DNA of 64,000 bases from Dehalobacterium formicoaceticum (lineage in GTDB: Bacteria; Bacillota; Dehalobacteriia; Dehalobacteriales; Dehalobacteriaceae): positions 3,192,501-3,256,500 of the forward strand of contig NZ_CP022121.1 in the NCBI RefSeq assembly GCF_002224645.1, written 5' to 3'. The notes under the pieces are model-generated. The model was not told the DNA's origin. It searched no databases and saw nothing but the letters and a program-made list of their open reading frames with translations. Position 1 is the stretch's first letter. Each line of letters starts with the position of its first letter. Made by a program: the position numbers and the translations under genes. Of this stretch, positions 52,211 through 60,615 are shown one piece after another.

Positions 52211-53071
52211 TTGTCTGTAAAGGAGCTGCATGAAAACGAAGCATACCCAATAGGGAATATTTGCAGGATATTAGACCTGAACAGGTCGTCCTATTACAAA
52301 TGGCTCCACCGCAACAAGAGCACCCGTGAGTGTGAGAACGAGGATCTTCTTCACAAGCTTGGATATCTTTACGCTGAATTCAACGGTACATATGGATACA
52401 GGAGACTGACAGACGAACTGAACGCTAAATACAAAACCAACTACAACTACAAACGTATATACCGTCTTACCCAACTGGTAGGAATAAAAGCGGTCATCCG
52501 CAGGAAACGTCCGCAATACCAGCGTTCTACGCCGGAAGTTACGGCGGAGAACATTCTGAACCGTGATTTCACGGCAGAAAATCTTAACGAGAAGTGGCTA
52601 ACCGATGTGACAGAATTCAAATACGGAGAAAATGCAAAGCTGTATTTGAGCGCAATCCTTGATCTCAAAGATAAAGGTATTGTCTCTTTCGCAATTGGCC
52701 GTAGCAACAATAACCAGCTCGTATTTGAAACCTTTGATTTGGCTGTTTCCAAATACCCGGATGCCCACCCGATATTTCATAGTGACCGGGGTTATCAATA
52801 TACAAGTAAGCAATTCAAGACCAGATTGGACAAGGCTGGAATGATACAAAGCATGTCGCGGGTCGGTCGCTGCATCGACAACGGACCCATGGAAGGCTTT
52901 TGGGGCATTCTCAAATGCGAAATGTACTACCTTGGCAATTTCAAGGATTACGACAGTCTAGTAGCAGCCGTTGAGAGCTACATATATTTCTACAACTACG
53001 AACGCAGGCAAAAGAAGCTGAACAAAATGCCTCCGATGACCTACCGCCAGTTGTTCGAAAATGCAGCATAA
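52211..53071 (+). CDS. IS3-family OrfB (DDE transposase)
   Basis: The 286-residue protein is the catalytic subunit. HTH_21-like KLGYLYAEFNGTYGYRRLTD is followed by the rve core with the DDE triad: TDVTEFKYGE (Asp), FHSDRGYQYTS (Asp) and MEGFWGILKCEMYY (Glu). The frame is open in -1 relative to orfA back to the slippery run, so an OrfAB fusion of about 520 residues is expected. A GTG-type independent start is also possible. Confidence 0.9.
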   Translation: MSVKELHENEAYPIGNICRILDLNRSSYYKWLHRNKSTRECENEDLLHKLGYLYAEFNGTYGYRRLTDELNAKYKTNYNYKRIYRLTQLVGIKAVIRRKRPQYQRSTPEVTAENILNRDFTAENLNEKWLTDVTEFKYGENAKLYLSAILDLKDKGIVSFAIGRSNNNQLVFETFDLAVSKYPDAHPIFHSDRGYQYTSKQFKTRLDKAGMIQSMSRVGRCIDNGPMEGFWGILKCEMYYLGNFKDYDSLVAAVESYIYFYNYERRQKKLNKMPPMTYRQLFENAA

Positions 53072-53279
53072 AAAATGGACCCCGTTTTGACGGAGTCCAG
53101 GAAAAATGACTTTATTTTTTCATCTGTCTACTTGACAGGGAGCAGTTCATATGAGAATAAAGCAAACGGCTTTTTTTCTTAGTTTATATGAAAAGAGAAC
53201 ACCGTGTAAAAAACGACATTCTCTCAATCATTACTCATTCTAAAATTTGAACACTTTACATATGTCACCACTGGGATAA

Positions 53280-53453
53280 AATAATACATATAAACATGCC
53301 GAACATGGTTTTTTCAATACCTCTTTTATTGCAAAGTTAAATAAGGAACATTTTAGAACCTTGACTGTATTACAAATAAACTCTAACCATCCAAATTTGA
53401 GTGCCAAAAATAAAACGAAGCATGGTTCTGGTGCTATTGGCTATGGCAGTTAG
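53280..53453 (+). pseudogene. Possible 3' remnant of a lost gene
   Basis: After the IS a plus-strand frame with no ATG runs for 57 codons and ends ...NKTKHGSGAIGYGS, converging on the type III res stop. The tail resembles an ATP-binding (HATPase/GHKL-like) end, but too weakly to name. It may be the end of a gene removed when the cargo came in, or chance. The rest of the 53.1-53.4 kb gap holds only the hairpin half described above. Confidence 0.25.
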
Positions 53454-55980
53454 TCATCATCACAATCCTCTAACAATATTTCCAGATGACTACGGAATTT
53501 CAATTCAAATATTCTACCATCCTTAACATTATCGGCAAACGTATTATAATCTACCGGACTTAAGAACGTAAAATAATACCGATCTGGTTTCCTATGTTTT
53601 TCAAGTTCCGCATTTAGAAGTTCAAAATGCCTTTTAGCTGCTCTGTTTTTTGCTTTATTTTCAAGGCTATCATCATTGTCTGACTTAATTTCTACGACAA
53701 TAATGTTATTGTCTTTCTTGATAAAAAAGTCAGGATTAAAAGCTTTAAATTTACTTCCCTTATTTTTTTGATAATCAATGCTGTAGAACCCTTTATCTCT
53801 TGATTTAATCCATGTATCAATATGTTGCGAAAATCCGTCGCTGGTCAATAGCTCTACGAATTTTTTCTCAGGTTCAAGGGTGGTAAAAACTACATTAACT
53901 GGTGTTTTGAAATTATACCTGTTAATTTCGTTATCTTGGCGTTTTTTTAATTCTTGACGCACTGCTTCAAAAATAGTCAGTTCATCCTCTTCTATCTCAT
54001 TTTTATAATTATCCGAGAAAAATAGCGACACATCTCTAATCAGAGTCCCATATCTTGAAGTTTCTGATTTCATATCTGCCGTATTTAATGGAACTAAAAT
54101 ATCTACCGCCTTTTCCAATACAGGAGTAGTCGGCTTTTTTCTAAGTAATCCATTAAAACGGCCATATATTTTATCGGCATTTTCTAAAGTAAGGAATGAA
54201 CCATTCTCCCCAATATCTCTCATTGATTTTTCAATGAAGGTTCTAATATCTTGTATAGATGGAAGTTTCTCTTGCTCATATTCGCCACTGGGAAAGATCA
54301 ACTTTGCTTCCAATGCACGACCTTTAAAACTCTCAATAATTTTATTGATCACTTCATCAATAGAAATCAATTCTTTTTGAATAATTGTCGATTTTAAATG
54401 AAGATGTCCCTTTATATCCTCATAAGTCGTTTTCTTGGGCTCTTTTTCGCTTTGAGAGACCAATTTAATACCATTTGTTAGGTCAAATACTTCTTGAGTC
54501 TTATTATCTTTTTTTCAATGGTACGCTCTTTCTTTGTGTAATTAATTGTATATACTCCAAAGTTATATTTATTTTTTTCAGTTAAGTTTACAATTTTACT
54601 GGAGACTGTCATTTCTTTTTCCAGCACTTCGTCCACCAGAGACTGTATACTCTTACTCCAGCTAGCATGATTAAAGACCCTAACCTTTGGTTGACCACTT
54701 GTGTTTTCAGGTATTCTAAGGCCTCTGCCTAATACTTGCGCTATTAGCAACTTGGAATTAAAAGCCCTGTCTTCCCAAGGTACTATTTGAAAAACGTTCT
54801 TTACATCCCAACCTTCGGTTAACATAGATACAGAAATTACCCACTCTGCTGGATTGCTCTTATCATCAACCGTTTTTAAGGCAATAACATTCTTTTTATG
54901 TTTAGGTGCCGACGTTACAACAAGTACTTTATCGTCAAATTCAGTTCGGCGTATACCTTCCTGTTTTTCAATAAAATCTAAAAAATCTTCATATAGGTAT
55001 CCTGCCGATTTTATATCCTTTGTAACCATTATTGTTATAGGCTTAATATCACCATATTTCTTTTGAAATTCTTTATGATTATCATATATTTTTTGAAACT
55101 TTTCATATGGATCTCCATTTTCATCTTCGGCCACATATTCGACCAGTTTTACAAAACTTCTTTCCATAGCTTCTCTAAGAGAAAAGCGATATATTACATC
55201 AGAGAAATACTCGTTTTCTATGTAAGCTGTTCCAGTAAAACCAAGCAAATATTTAAAATGGAAATCTTCACTCATTAAAAAAGTTTTCCACTTCCTAATG
55301 TCGTTCTCTCCGCTGGAATTATATGCATGATGCACTTCATCACTTAAAACTAATGTTTTTTCTCCATACCCCTTAAGACTTGCTATTATGGATGAGCCTG
55401 TCCCATCATAAACAGCATGAATATTTTCTACACAAATATCTCCATCTTTTATAGTGCTGTTCGCATCAATTATTCTAGGATTTTTAAAAAACGCCGTTTC
55501 AGGGATACTTGCTTTTAATCTTACATCACTGGTTTTTTCTTCAAATTTTTCCATTAAACCTGACTCAATTGTCAAAGACGGGCACAAAACTAAAACTTTG
55601 GTTACTAAACCCAGGGACAACATAATTTGCGCTATGCCATAAATAACATAGCTTTTACCCGTAGCGGTTGCCAAATCAATAACACCGGAAAGCTTCCCTT
55701 TTAATGGGATATGTTGAATAAAATCATGCTCTGTACGATAAAGTCTTTGTAAATCTTGATTATTCTTATAATTCTCTCTTGCTAACTGATCAATATTGGA
55801 ATACTCACCTGAAGCTAAGTATATGATAGCTGTCTTTATGGCCTCTTTCTGGTAATCGCGGTTTCCGCAAAGAATATCCAGATAATCTTCCCATTCATAT
55901 AGATTTAGCTTTTTGACATCATAACTACTTCTAACTTTAAGAGTAAGATCTGAAGCATTGTTTCTAATAATGCCTTCCAT
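53450..55980 (-). pseudogene. res: Type III restriction subunit Res, frameshifted
   Basis: Two frames together encode one Res protein of about 840 residues. The first (55980-54478) has the helicase motifs LATATGKSYVIYG, LSDEVHHAYNS, LGFTGTAYIENEY and VLGRGLRIPENTSG. The second (54463-53450) ends in the endonuclease domain FNPDFFIKKDNNIIVVEIKS. They join if one A is added to the A7 run at 54509-54515, which converts TIEKKIIRL into TIEKKDNKTQEVFDLTNGIK. As written, Res lacks its nuclease domain. It starts directly at the mod stop. The region is AT-rich. A real lesion, phase variation or a sequencing error are all possible. Confidence 0.8.
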
Positions 55981-58086
55981 CTACTGCACCCCCACAGAGA
56001 ACTCTTCTTTAAACTCATTCCCATATATGTCGATATATATTGCTAAAACTTTCTTGCCCGGATTTTTTATGGGGATATTGATAATATTGGCATTTTTGAG
56101 GTCTTTTCTAACATCATCGGAAATATCTTTGTGTGTAGTTGCCCTTTTTTTACTTTTGGATATTAAATCTTTAGCAAAATAATAATCCTTCATGATAAAA
56201 TCTCTGCTATAATCGTTGTCGATGAGTACTATAGACAAACTCTCAAAGTTATTTATTTCTTTTCCCGTTTCATCCATACTATAATCGGACATAAATTTTT
56301 TCATAGTTATATAGTAATTCCCATCGATATTGGTCAGTTCAGTTCCAACTTCTGGTTGCCTAATAAAATGAAACCCTACTGCTTCGTCTAAATCATTAAT
56401 CTGGCTTTGACTTTGAGGCTGTTTGATTTTCTTGAAGTTTTGGTTATGTAGTTCTTTGATTACTTGATAAGGTATTTTCAAAAAATAATACCTTATACTG
56501 TCTATTTCATAATAATCATTTACAAAAGCAACATTATTGGCAGGAGCTACAATATAAAACCGATTTCTTATCCGCTCGCCTATGTTTCTATGAAGATCAT
56601 GTAGATATTCTGAATCAACATCTGCATTACGCATCTTTTCATCCCAATACGGATAAATTTTAACAAAGGAACCCCTTTTTTCTCCATCAATTGATACACC
56701 GTTGATATTGTCTTTATCAATATCCTCAATGTCAAATAAATTTTTAACAAAAGACTTATATTTATCTTCCGTTAATGAAAACACCTTTCCTAAGTCATAT
56801 AGACCTGCAGTTACCACAGAAAATGCTTTTGCATTCTGTTTATATTCTTTCTTAGGATTAACAACATCCTTGCTTTTTGATATTTCCAGCAACCTTTTTT
56901 GTATAGTGTACATTGATAATTTTCCAATGTCACACCCGATCCATCTGCGGTTTAATTTTTCAGCTACAGCTAATGTTGTTCCCGATCCAGCGAAACAGTC
57001 CATTACTAGATCGCCCTCTTGTGTACAGCTTTCAATAACTCGTTTTAGCAATTCTTCAGCATTTTCTGTTGGATAATTATTAGAAAACGCATATCCCTTG
57101 ATGTCTGTCCAGTTATTATCAATGGGAACAGAATCTGTTTGTAAATACTCCGGGCGAGCTTCAATTTTTTTGCCCTCTAAATCATAATAGGGGATGTCAG
57201 GGTTTAAACGTAGCCTTCCTTCTTTTTCAAAAACGTCAATCTTTTCTTGGGTATATGTAAAATGCCTTCCTCGTCTCGGTAAATACTGCTTTCCAAAAAT
57301 GACCCGTTCAGGAGGATTCCTTAAACCGGGTGATGTTAAATCGTCCCAAATGGGTTCTTTTTCTTTACCGCAAAAATTACATTTCCGAGGCATTTCGGGA
57401 TTATTGAAATAGAAAGTGGACGATTTTGAGTAGAAGAAAATTGATTCCGTGCTAACATTAAATCTTGTAAGGTTTCGGAGAGACCGTTTGACCCTATTGA
57501 TAACAATTTCGTTTCTAATATTATTTTTGCCGAAGACTTCATCCATAATAATTTTAATGTAATGACCAAAATGATAATCTAAGCGAACAAAAATCACCGC
57601 ATCATCCGCCATCACTTCGCGCAATAATATGAGTCGGCGTCTAAGAAACTCAACAAAATCTGCACCTTTCCGCTTTGCACTATATGCACTTTGACCTTTG
57701 TTTCCGTCATAATCATCTCCCGTACCAAACGGGGGATCTATATATACAAGCTTAACTTTCCCTTTGATTTTTTTGGCAATAATCGGATCTTTATCATAAT
57801 ATATAGTTTTCAGCACTTGAAGATTATCTCCAAATATCAAAAGATTCTTCCAATCTTCATTTACTGACGGATGTTCATCCCCATTGTAGGTTTTTTCAAT
57901 TTGTAAAGGTACGTTAGATATTTCATCAGTATCTGACAGTATATCTTCTTTACGCATTTTCCCTGCATAAGCAAGTTCGTATTCCTTTTGAATAGTAGGG
58001 AATAAAGAATATTTGTATTCAGCAGGAATACTCTGACCATCCTTTAAACACTTAACTATATAGTCAATATCATATTGGTTTAGCAT
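55981..58086 (-). CDS. mod: Type III DNA adenine methyltransferase Mod
   Basis: The 701-residue beta-class methyltransferase has motif IV VYIDPPFGTGDDYDGNKG (about residues 104-121) ahead of motif I MDCFAGSGTTLAVAEKLNRR near residue 385. This order is typical of type III Mod. A variable specificity region lies between them and after motif I. I chose the ATG at 58086 preceded by GGAGGAG; the GTG before it overlaps that site. It directly precedes res with no gap, so the two are coupled. With Res broken, it may act alone as an orphan methylase. Confidence 0.93.
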   Translation of the reverse strand: MLNQYDIDYIVKCLKDGQSIPAEYKYSLFPTIQKEYELAYAGKMRKEDILSDTDEISNVPLQIEKTYNGDEHPSVNEDWKNLLIFGDNLQVLKTIYYDKDPIIAKKIKGKVKLVYIDPPFGTGDDYDGNKGQSAYSAKRKGADFVEFLRRRLILLREVMADDAVIFVRLDYHFGHYIKIIMDEVFGKNNIRNEIVINRVKRSLRNLTRFNVSTESIFFYSKSSTFYFNNPEMPRKCNFCGKEKEPIWDDLTSPGLRNPPERVIFGKQYLPRRGRHFTYTQEKIDVFEKEGRLRLNPDIPYYDLEGKKIEARPEYLQTDSVPIDNNWTDIKGYAFSNNYPTENAEELLKRVIESCTQEGDLVMDCFAGSGTTLAVAEKLNRRWIGCDIGKLSMYTIQKRLLEISKSKDVVNPKKEYKQNAKAFSVVTAGLYDLGKVFSLTEDKYKSFVKNLFDIEDIDKDNINGVSIDGEKRGSFVKIYPYWDEKMRNADVDSEYLHDLHRNIGERIRNRFYIVAPANNVAFVNDYYEIDSIRYYFLKIPYQVIKELHNQNFKKIKQPQSQSQINDLDEAVGFHFIRQPEVGTELTNIDGNYYITMKKFMSDYSMDETGKEINNFESLSIVLIDNDYSRDFIMKDYYFAKDLISKSKKRATTHKDISDDVRKDLKNANIINIPIKNPGKKVLAIYIDIYGNEFKEEFSVGVQ

Positions 58087-58137
58087 AATAAACTCCTCCA
58101 CGAATTAGTTTGCAACTGCTTCTTAGTTCTTTAATAG

Positions 58138-58344
58138 CTATTCATCGGGTGTTAAGTCCATAATGTCAGCAGAAGTACAATCCAACTCATTACAGATCTT
58201 TTGTATTACCTCGATGCTAACTGGTTGATTTTTGCTTAATTTAGAAAGAGTGGATGGGCTTATTTTGCATACCTTACGTAAATCCATTTTTTTCATACCT
58301 TTGTCAATTAATAGCTTCCATAGTTTGTTGTAGCTAATAGCCAT
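58138..58344 (-). CDS. XRE-family regulator upstream of mod
   Basis: The 68-residue Cro/CI-type protein (NKLWKLLIDKGMKKMDLRKV, then CKISPSTLSKLSKNQPVSIE) lies just upstream of mod on the same strand. It is placed like a controller protein of restriction-modification systems, which delays Res until methylation is complete. The ATG at 58344 follows GGAGGTGTCAGT. The control role is inferred. Confidence 0.8.
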   Translation of the reverse strand: MAISYNKLWKLLIDKGMKKMDLRKVCKISPSTLSKLSKNQPVSIEVIQKICNELDCTSADIMDLTPDE

Positions 58345-58496
58345 ACTGACACCTCCACTTAGTAAGAGAATATCAGAATACCCAGGGGAGAGCAATGCAA
58401 TATTGTAAAATTATTCTATGTTTGCGTATTTAATTTATATAAAAAGAGAACATAAGCGCAAAACCTATGTCCTCATGTTCATCATTTTAATTACTG

Positions 58497-58745
58497 CTAA
58501 ATCTGTACTTTCAGCTCTTGCCGGTATTGGGCGTAATGGTCGCTTAACACATACTCGATAACCCACACTTTAGGTATCCTATAGGCACTGCGGATGAAAA
58601 AATACTTTATATGGTTGCCATGCAAAATCTTTCGTGCCGTGGTCTCTCCAATGCCGCCTAACATGGCTCTAAATTCATCCAGTGTAACGACATCAGGATA
58701 CGACTCAAAAAGCTGCTCGTAGTATTCTTGATTTTTCACAGTCAT
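58497..58745 (-). CDS. xis: Excisionase-like HTH protein (Xis)
   Basis: The 82-residue protein (YYEQLFESYPDVVTLDEFRA, then MLGGIGETTARKILHGNHIK) has a winged helix-turn-helix of the excisionase/MerR-like type usually encoded beside the tyrosine integrase of Tn1549/CTn elements. Its position next to the element end agrees. No integrase follows; the XRE/mod/res genes occupy the place where it would be expected. Confidence 0.75.
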   Translation of the reverse strand: MTVKNQEYYEQLFESYPDVVTLDEFRAMLGGIGETTARKILHGNHIKYFFIRSAYRIPKVWVIEYVLSDHYAQYRQELKVQI

Positions 58746-58838
58746 CAGCTCCTAAAAATATTTGTCAATGGTAGGATGACTGTTACAATATTGGTTTTTG
58801 ATTAAACACGTTCGACGTTTCGACGGCAGACGGTTCGG

Positions 58839-58872
58839 ATATCCCTCCTGAATATCCCTCCAATATCCCTCC
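58839..58872. repeat. Three direct repeats, likely recombinase arm sites
   Basis: ATATCCCTCC occurs three times (58839, 58852, 58863) at spacings of 13 and 11 bases, between xis and the tRNA-Leu fragment. GTTCGACG-type repeats lie just before. Such arrays near an att core are typical arm-type binding sites of tyrosine integrases or Xis. The remaining 58.75-59.03 kb sequence shows no gene. Confidence 0.6.
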
Positions 58873-59032
58873 AACGTCCAAAATTGATGTCAAAAACGCT
58901 CTTTTGAGAGAGCCTTGGAGTGACGTGGGTTTCCGGGTTTTAAGTGCCGCAAACCCGCATTATACAAGGTTTTTGAGGGTCTGAGGATTCCGGTAGAGTA
59001 CGTTGCATTCCCAATGCTTCCGGTGAAGCTGA

Positions 59033-59091
59033 GGGACTCAAAATCCAGTGGTAGCGATACCGTGTCGGTTCGACCCCGACCTTCGGCACCA
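59033..59091 (+). tRNA. 3' fragment of tRNA-Leu(CAA), right attachment site (attR)
   Basis: GGGACTCAAAATCC is the anticodon arm of tRNA-Leu(CAA). A GTGGTAGCGATACCG variable arm, the T-arm GTCGGTTCGACCCCGAC and the acceptor end CTTCGGCACCA follow. The 5' half (D-arm and GCCGAAG strand) is absent; the DNA before GGGACTC is element sequence. So the element is inserted in the tRNA gene and leaves the 3' part as attR. The intact gene should be at the other element end, outside this window. Confidence 0.75.
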
Positions 59092-59124
59092 AAGACTCTC
59101 AGGTTATCCTGAGAGTCTTTTTAG
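59091..59124 (+). terminator. tRNA-Leu terminator
   Basis: AAAGACTCTCAGG and CCTGAGAGTCTTT form a perfect 13-bp stem around TTAT and are followed by TTAG. It directly follows the CCA of the tRNA-Leu fragment, as expected for the original tRNA gene. Confidence 0.85.
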
Positions 59125-59129
59125 TTCAA

Positions 59130-59150
59130 ACAGGGGACGGTTCTTTGTTC
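59130..59150 (+). repeat. RAYT-associated 21-bp repeat, copy 1
   Basis: ACAGGGGACGGTTCTTTGT with A and T ends lies at the border between the tRNA terminator and the UDG-like gene, overlapping its stop. Copies 2 (59755-59775) and 3 (60585-60605, inverted) flank the RAYT gene. Confidence 0.7.
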
Positions 59151-59731
59151 TATCCCAAACAATCTGCCACTATTTTTCTTAAAATAGGCAAAACATCCTT
59201 TTCAAACCATGGATTGCGTTTTAACCAACCAAGGTTTAATGGGGAAGGATGAACTAATGGTAAATATTTTGGTAAGTATTTTTGAAAGTTTCTTAATGTT
59301 TCAGTTAAATTTTTCTCGCATTCTTTACCTAAATAGTATTTTTGTGCGTAATTTCCAGTAAGAACTATCGTTTCAATATTTGGCATTTCTTTTAATAAAC
59401 GAGGATGCCATTTTTCTGCAAACCCCTTTCGAGGTGGCACATCTCCCGTTTTTGCTTTGCCTGGATAGTAAAAATCCATGGGTAATTGGGCGATACGGTT
59501 TGTTTTATAAAATTCTTCTCGTGATATTCCCATCCAATCTCGCAAACGGTCACCGCTTGGATCATTCCAAAACAAACGGGTTTCCTCTGCTTTACGACCC
59601 GGTGCTTGCCCAACAATAGCAATACGAGCATCTTTAGATGCTTTAAACAAAGGTGCAATCCCCGCTCTTGTGTAGGATTCGTTCTTTGGATCAGTCATTA
59701 TTTCTTGTTTAATATTTTCAAATATTGTCAT
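59150..59731 (-). CDS. Uracil-DNA glycosylase family protein
   Basis: The 193-residue protein has the UDG superfamily pattern. The N-terminal motif IAIVGQAPGRKAEETRLFWN lies near residue 38, the active-site region DPSGDRLRDWMGI follows, and the C-terminal LVHPSPLNLGW lies near residue 160. Members remove uracil from DNA. I chose the ATG at 59731, a few bases after AAAGGA; the GTG before it is too close. The stop overlaps the 21-bp repeat copy 1, and copy 2 lies just before its start, so the gene is bracketed by two direct copies. Confidence 0.78.
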   Translation of the reverse strand: MTIFENIKQEIMTDPKNESYTRAGIAPLFKASKDARIAIVGQAPGRKAEETRLFWNDPSGDRLRDWMGISREEFYKTNRIAQLPMDFYYPGKAKTGDVPPRKGFAEKWHPRLLKEMPNIETIVLTGNYAQKYYLGKECEKNLTETLRNFQKYLPKYLPLVHPSPLNLGWLKRNPWFEKDVLPILRKIVADCLG

Positions 59732-59754
59732 ATTATACACGTCCTTTGGGGCAA

Positions 59755-59775
59755 ACAGGGGACGGTTCTTTGTTC
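59755..59775 (+). repeat. RAYT-associated 21-bp repeat, copy 2
   Basis: The same repeat as at 59130, in the same orientation, lies between the UDG gene and the RAYT stop. With copy 3 it brackets the RAYT gene as inverted repeats. Confidence 0.7.
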
Positions 59776-60536
59776 TAACTTCGGTAAATCTTATTGACAG
59801 TAAAACCGGTAAGTCTGGATATCTGTCTTAACGAACTTCCCTCAATCTTTTTTAAATATTTTAGTACTTCTTTCTGCGTCTCCTCCGGTTGATTCTGTAA
59901 TGATGATAATACCAGACGATACTTGGACATAACTAATTCTTTTATTTCTTTGTCAGAGATTGTTTTTCTCGCTTCCGTAACTTCTAAACATTCATCATTA
60001 CTGGTTTCCCTATTGAATATAATAAAATCCTGTTTGGATTTGTTTCTATCAGAATCCCACATATTTAAGACAAATTCAGTATCAACAATCCTTTTTCCGC
60101 CTATATATTCTTGATAGCTGCTCCATTCATATGCTCCTATGTCTTTTACTATTCCTGCTTTTATCGGATTTTGATGTATGTATCTTAACACTGTTAAAAA
60201 ATATCTATCATCTTCCACTGCCTCACTTTTATATCGATCCTGGAATAAGTGCCCTTTTCTGCTATACTGCCAATTATACCAATATACATAACTGGCGCCT
60301 ATTCTTTTCATGGTATTGGAAAGCTCCTCTTTCCCCTCTTTCATTAATAAATGCACATGATTTCCCATTAAACAATAAGCATATATTTTGTAGTTTATCT
60401 CTTCCTGATATTTTTCAAGAATATCAATAAATTTTTCATTATCTTCTTCATCCTCAAATAAGGTCTGCTGGTTGATTCCTCTTAACATAATATGATATAT
60501 TCCACTTTCGCTTTTTTCTCTTGCCGTTCTTGGCAT
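59775..60536 (-). CDS. REP-associated tyrosine transposase (RAYT, Y1 family)
   Basis: The 253-residue Y1 HUH transposase relative has the HUH motif YCLMGNHVHLLM near residue 56 and the tyrosine motif VLRYIHQNPIKAGIV near residue 121. A C-terminal extension (KYLKKIEGSSLRQISRLTGF) looks like a DnaA-type or HTH tail. RAYT proteins mobilise short repeated palindromes. The gene is flanked by inverted copies of the 21-bp repeat and has a hairpin just upstream of the start. Confidence 0.85.
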   Translation of the reverse strand: MPRTAREKSESGIYHIMLRGINQQTLFEDEEDNEKFIDILEKYQEEINYKIYAYCLMGNHVHLLMKEGKEELSNTMKRIGASYVYWYNWQYSRKGHLFQDRYKSEAVEDDRYFLTVLRYIHQNPIKAGIVKDIGAYEWSSYQEYIGGKRIVDTEFVLNMWDSDRNKSKQDFIIFNRETSNDECLEVTEARKTISDKEIKELVMSKYRLVLSSLQNQPEETQKEVLKYLKKIEGSSLRQISRLTGFTVNKIYRS

Positions 60537-60540
60537 AAAA

Positions 60541-60580
60541 AATCACCTCACCAGTAGATTACCATACTGATGAGGTGATT
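60541..60580. repeat. Hairpin just upstream of RAYT (REP-like)
   Basis: AATCACCTCACCAGTA pairs with TACTGATGAGGTGATT around GATTACCA, with one mismatch. It sits between the RAYT start and the inverted 21-bp repeat and is the kind of structure a Y1 protein could recognise. Confidence 0.6.
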
Positions 60581-60584
60581 GTCA

Positions 60585-60605
60585 AACAAAGAACCGTCCC
60601 CTGTT
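60585..60605 (-). repeat. RAYT-associated 21-bp repeat, copy 3 (inverted)
   Basis: This copy is in the opposite orientation to copies 1 and 2. It lies about 10 bases downstream of the grdB stop, so the RAYT unit ends directly after the grd operon. Confidence 0.7.
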
Positions 60606-60615
60606 CTACCCTGTT

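Larger units (their letters stand above)
51438..53144 (+). mobile_element. IS3-family (IS150-like) insertion sequence
   Basis: The element is about 1.7 kb. Imperfect terminal inverted repeats (TGCTCCC, then AGTAGAC and TGAAA) lie at 51438 and, inverted, near 53144. It carries orfA and orfB with a seven-A slippery run between them. No clear target duplication is visible. It runs opposite to parA. All three DDE residues of OrfB are present, so it may still be active. Confidence 0.85.
51415..53175. repeat. Inverted-repeat hairpin upstream of parA, split by the IS
   Basis: The left half (from 51415) reads AAGCCGTCTGCTTTATATTG. The right half (to about 53175) reads CATATGAGAATAAAGCAAAC followed by GGCTTTTTTT. 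They pair as AAGCCGT..GCTTTAT with ATAAAGC..ACGGCTT. The IS (51438-53144) lies in the loop. Without the IS this would be a leader hairpin or operator of parAB. Confidence 0.6.

Noticed and set aside
53178-53250. Similarity of the 53.18-53.25 kb sequence to 58.43-58.50 kb as flanking direct repeats of the restriction cargo
   Set aside because: Only a short stretch around AAAAGAGAACA agrees well; the rest is AT-rich and too weak to claim a duplication.
58980-59091. A complete tRNA-Leu gene
   Set aside because: Only the anticodon arm to CCA is present; no D-arm and no GCCGAAG 5' acceptor strand is found upstream.
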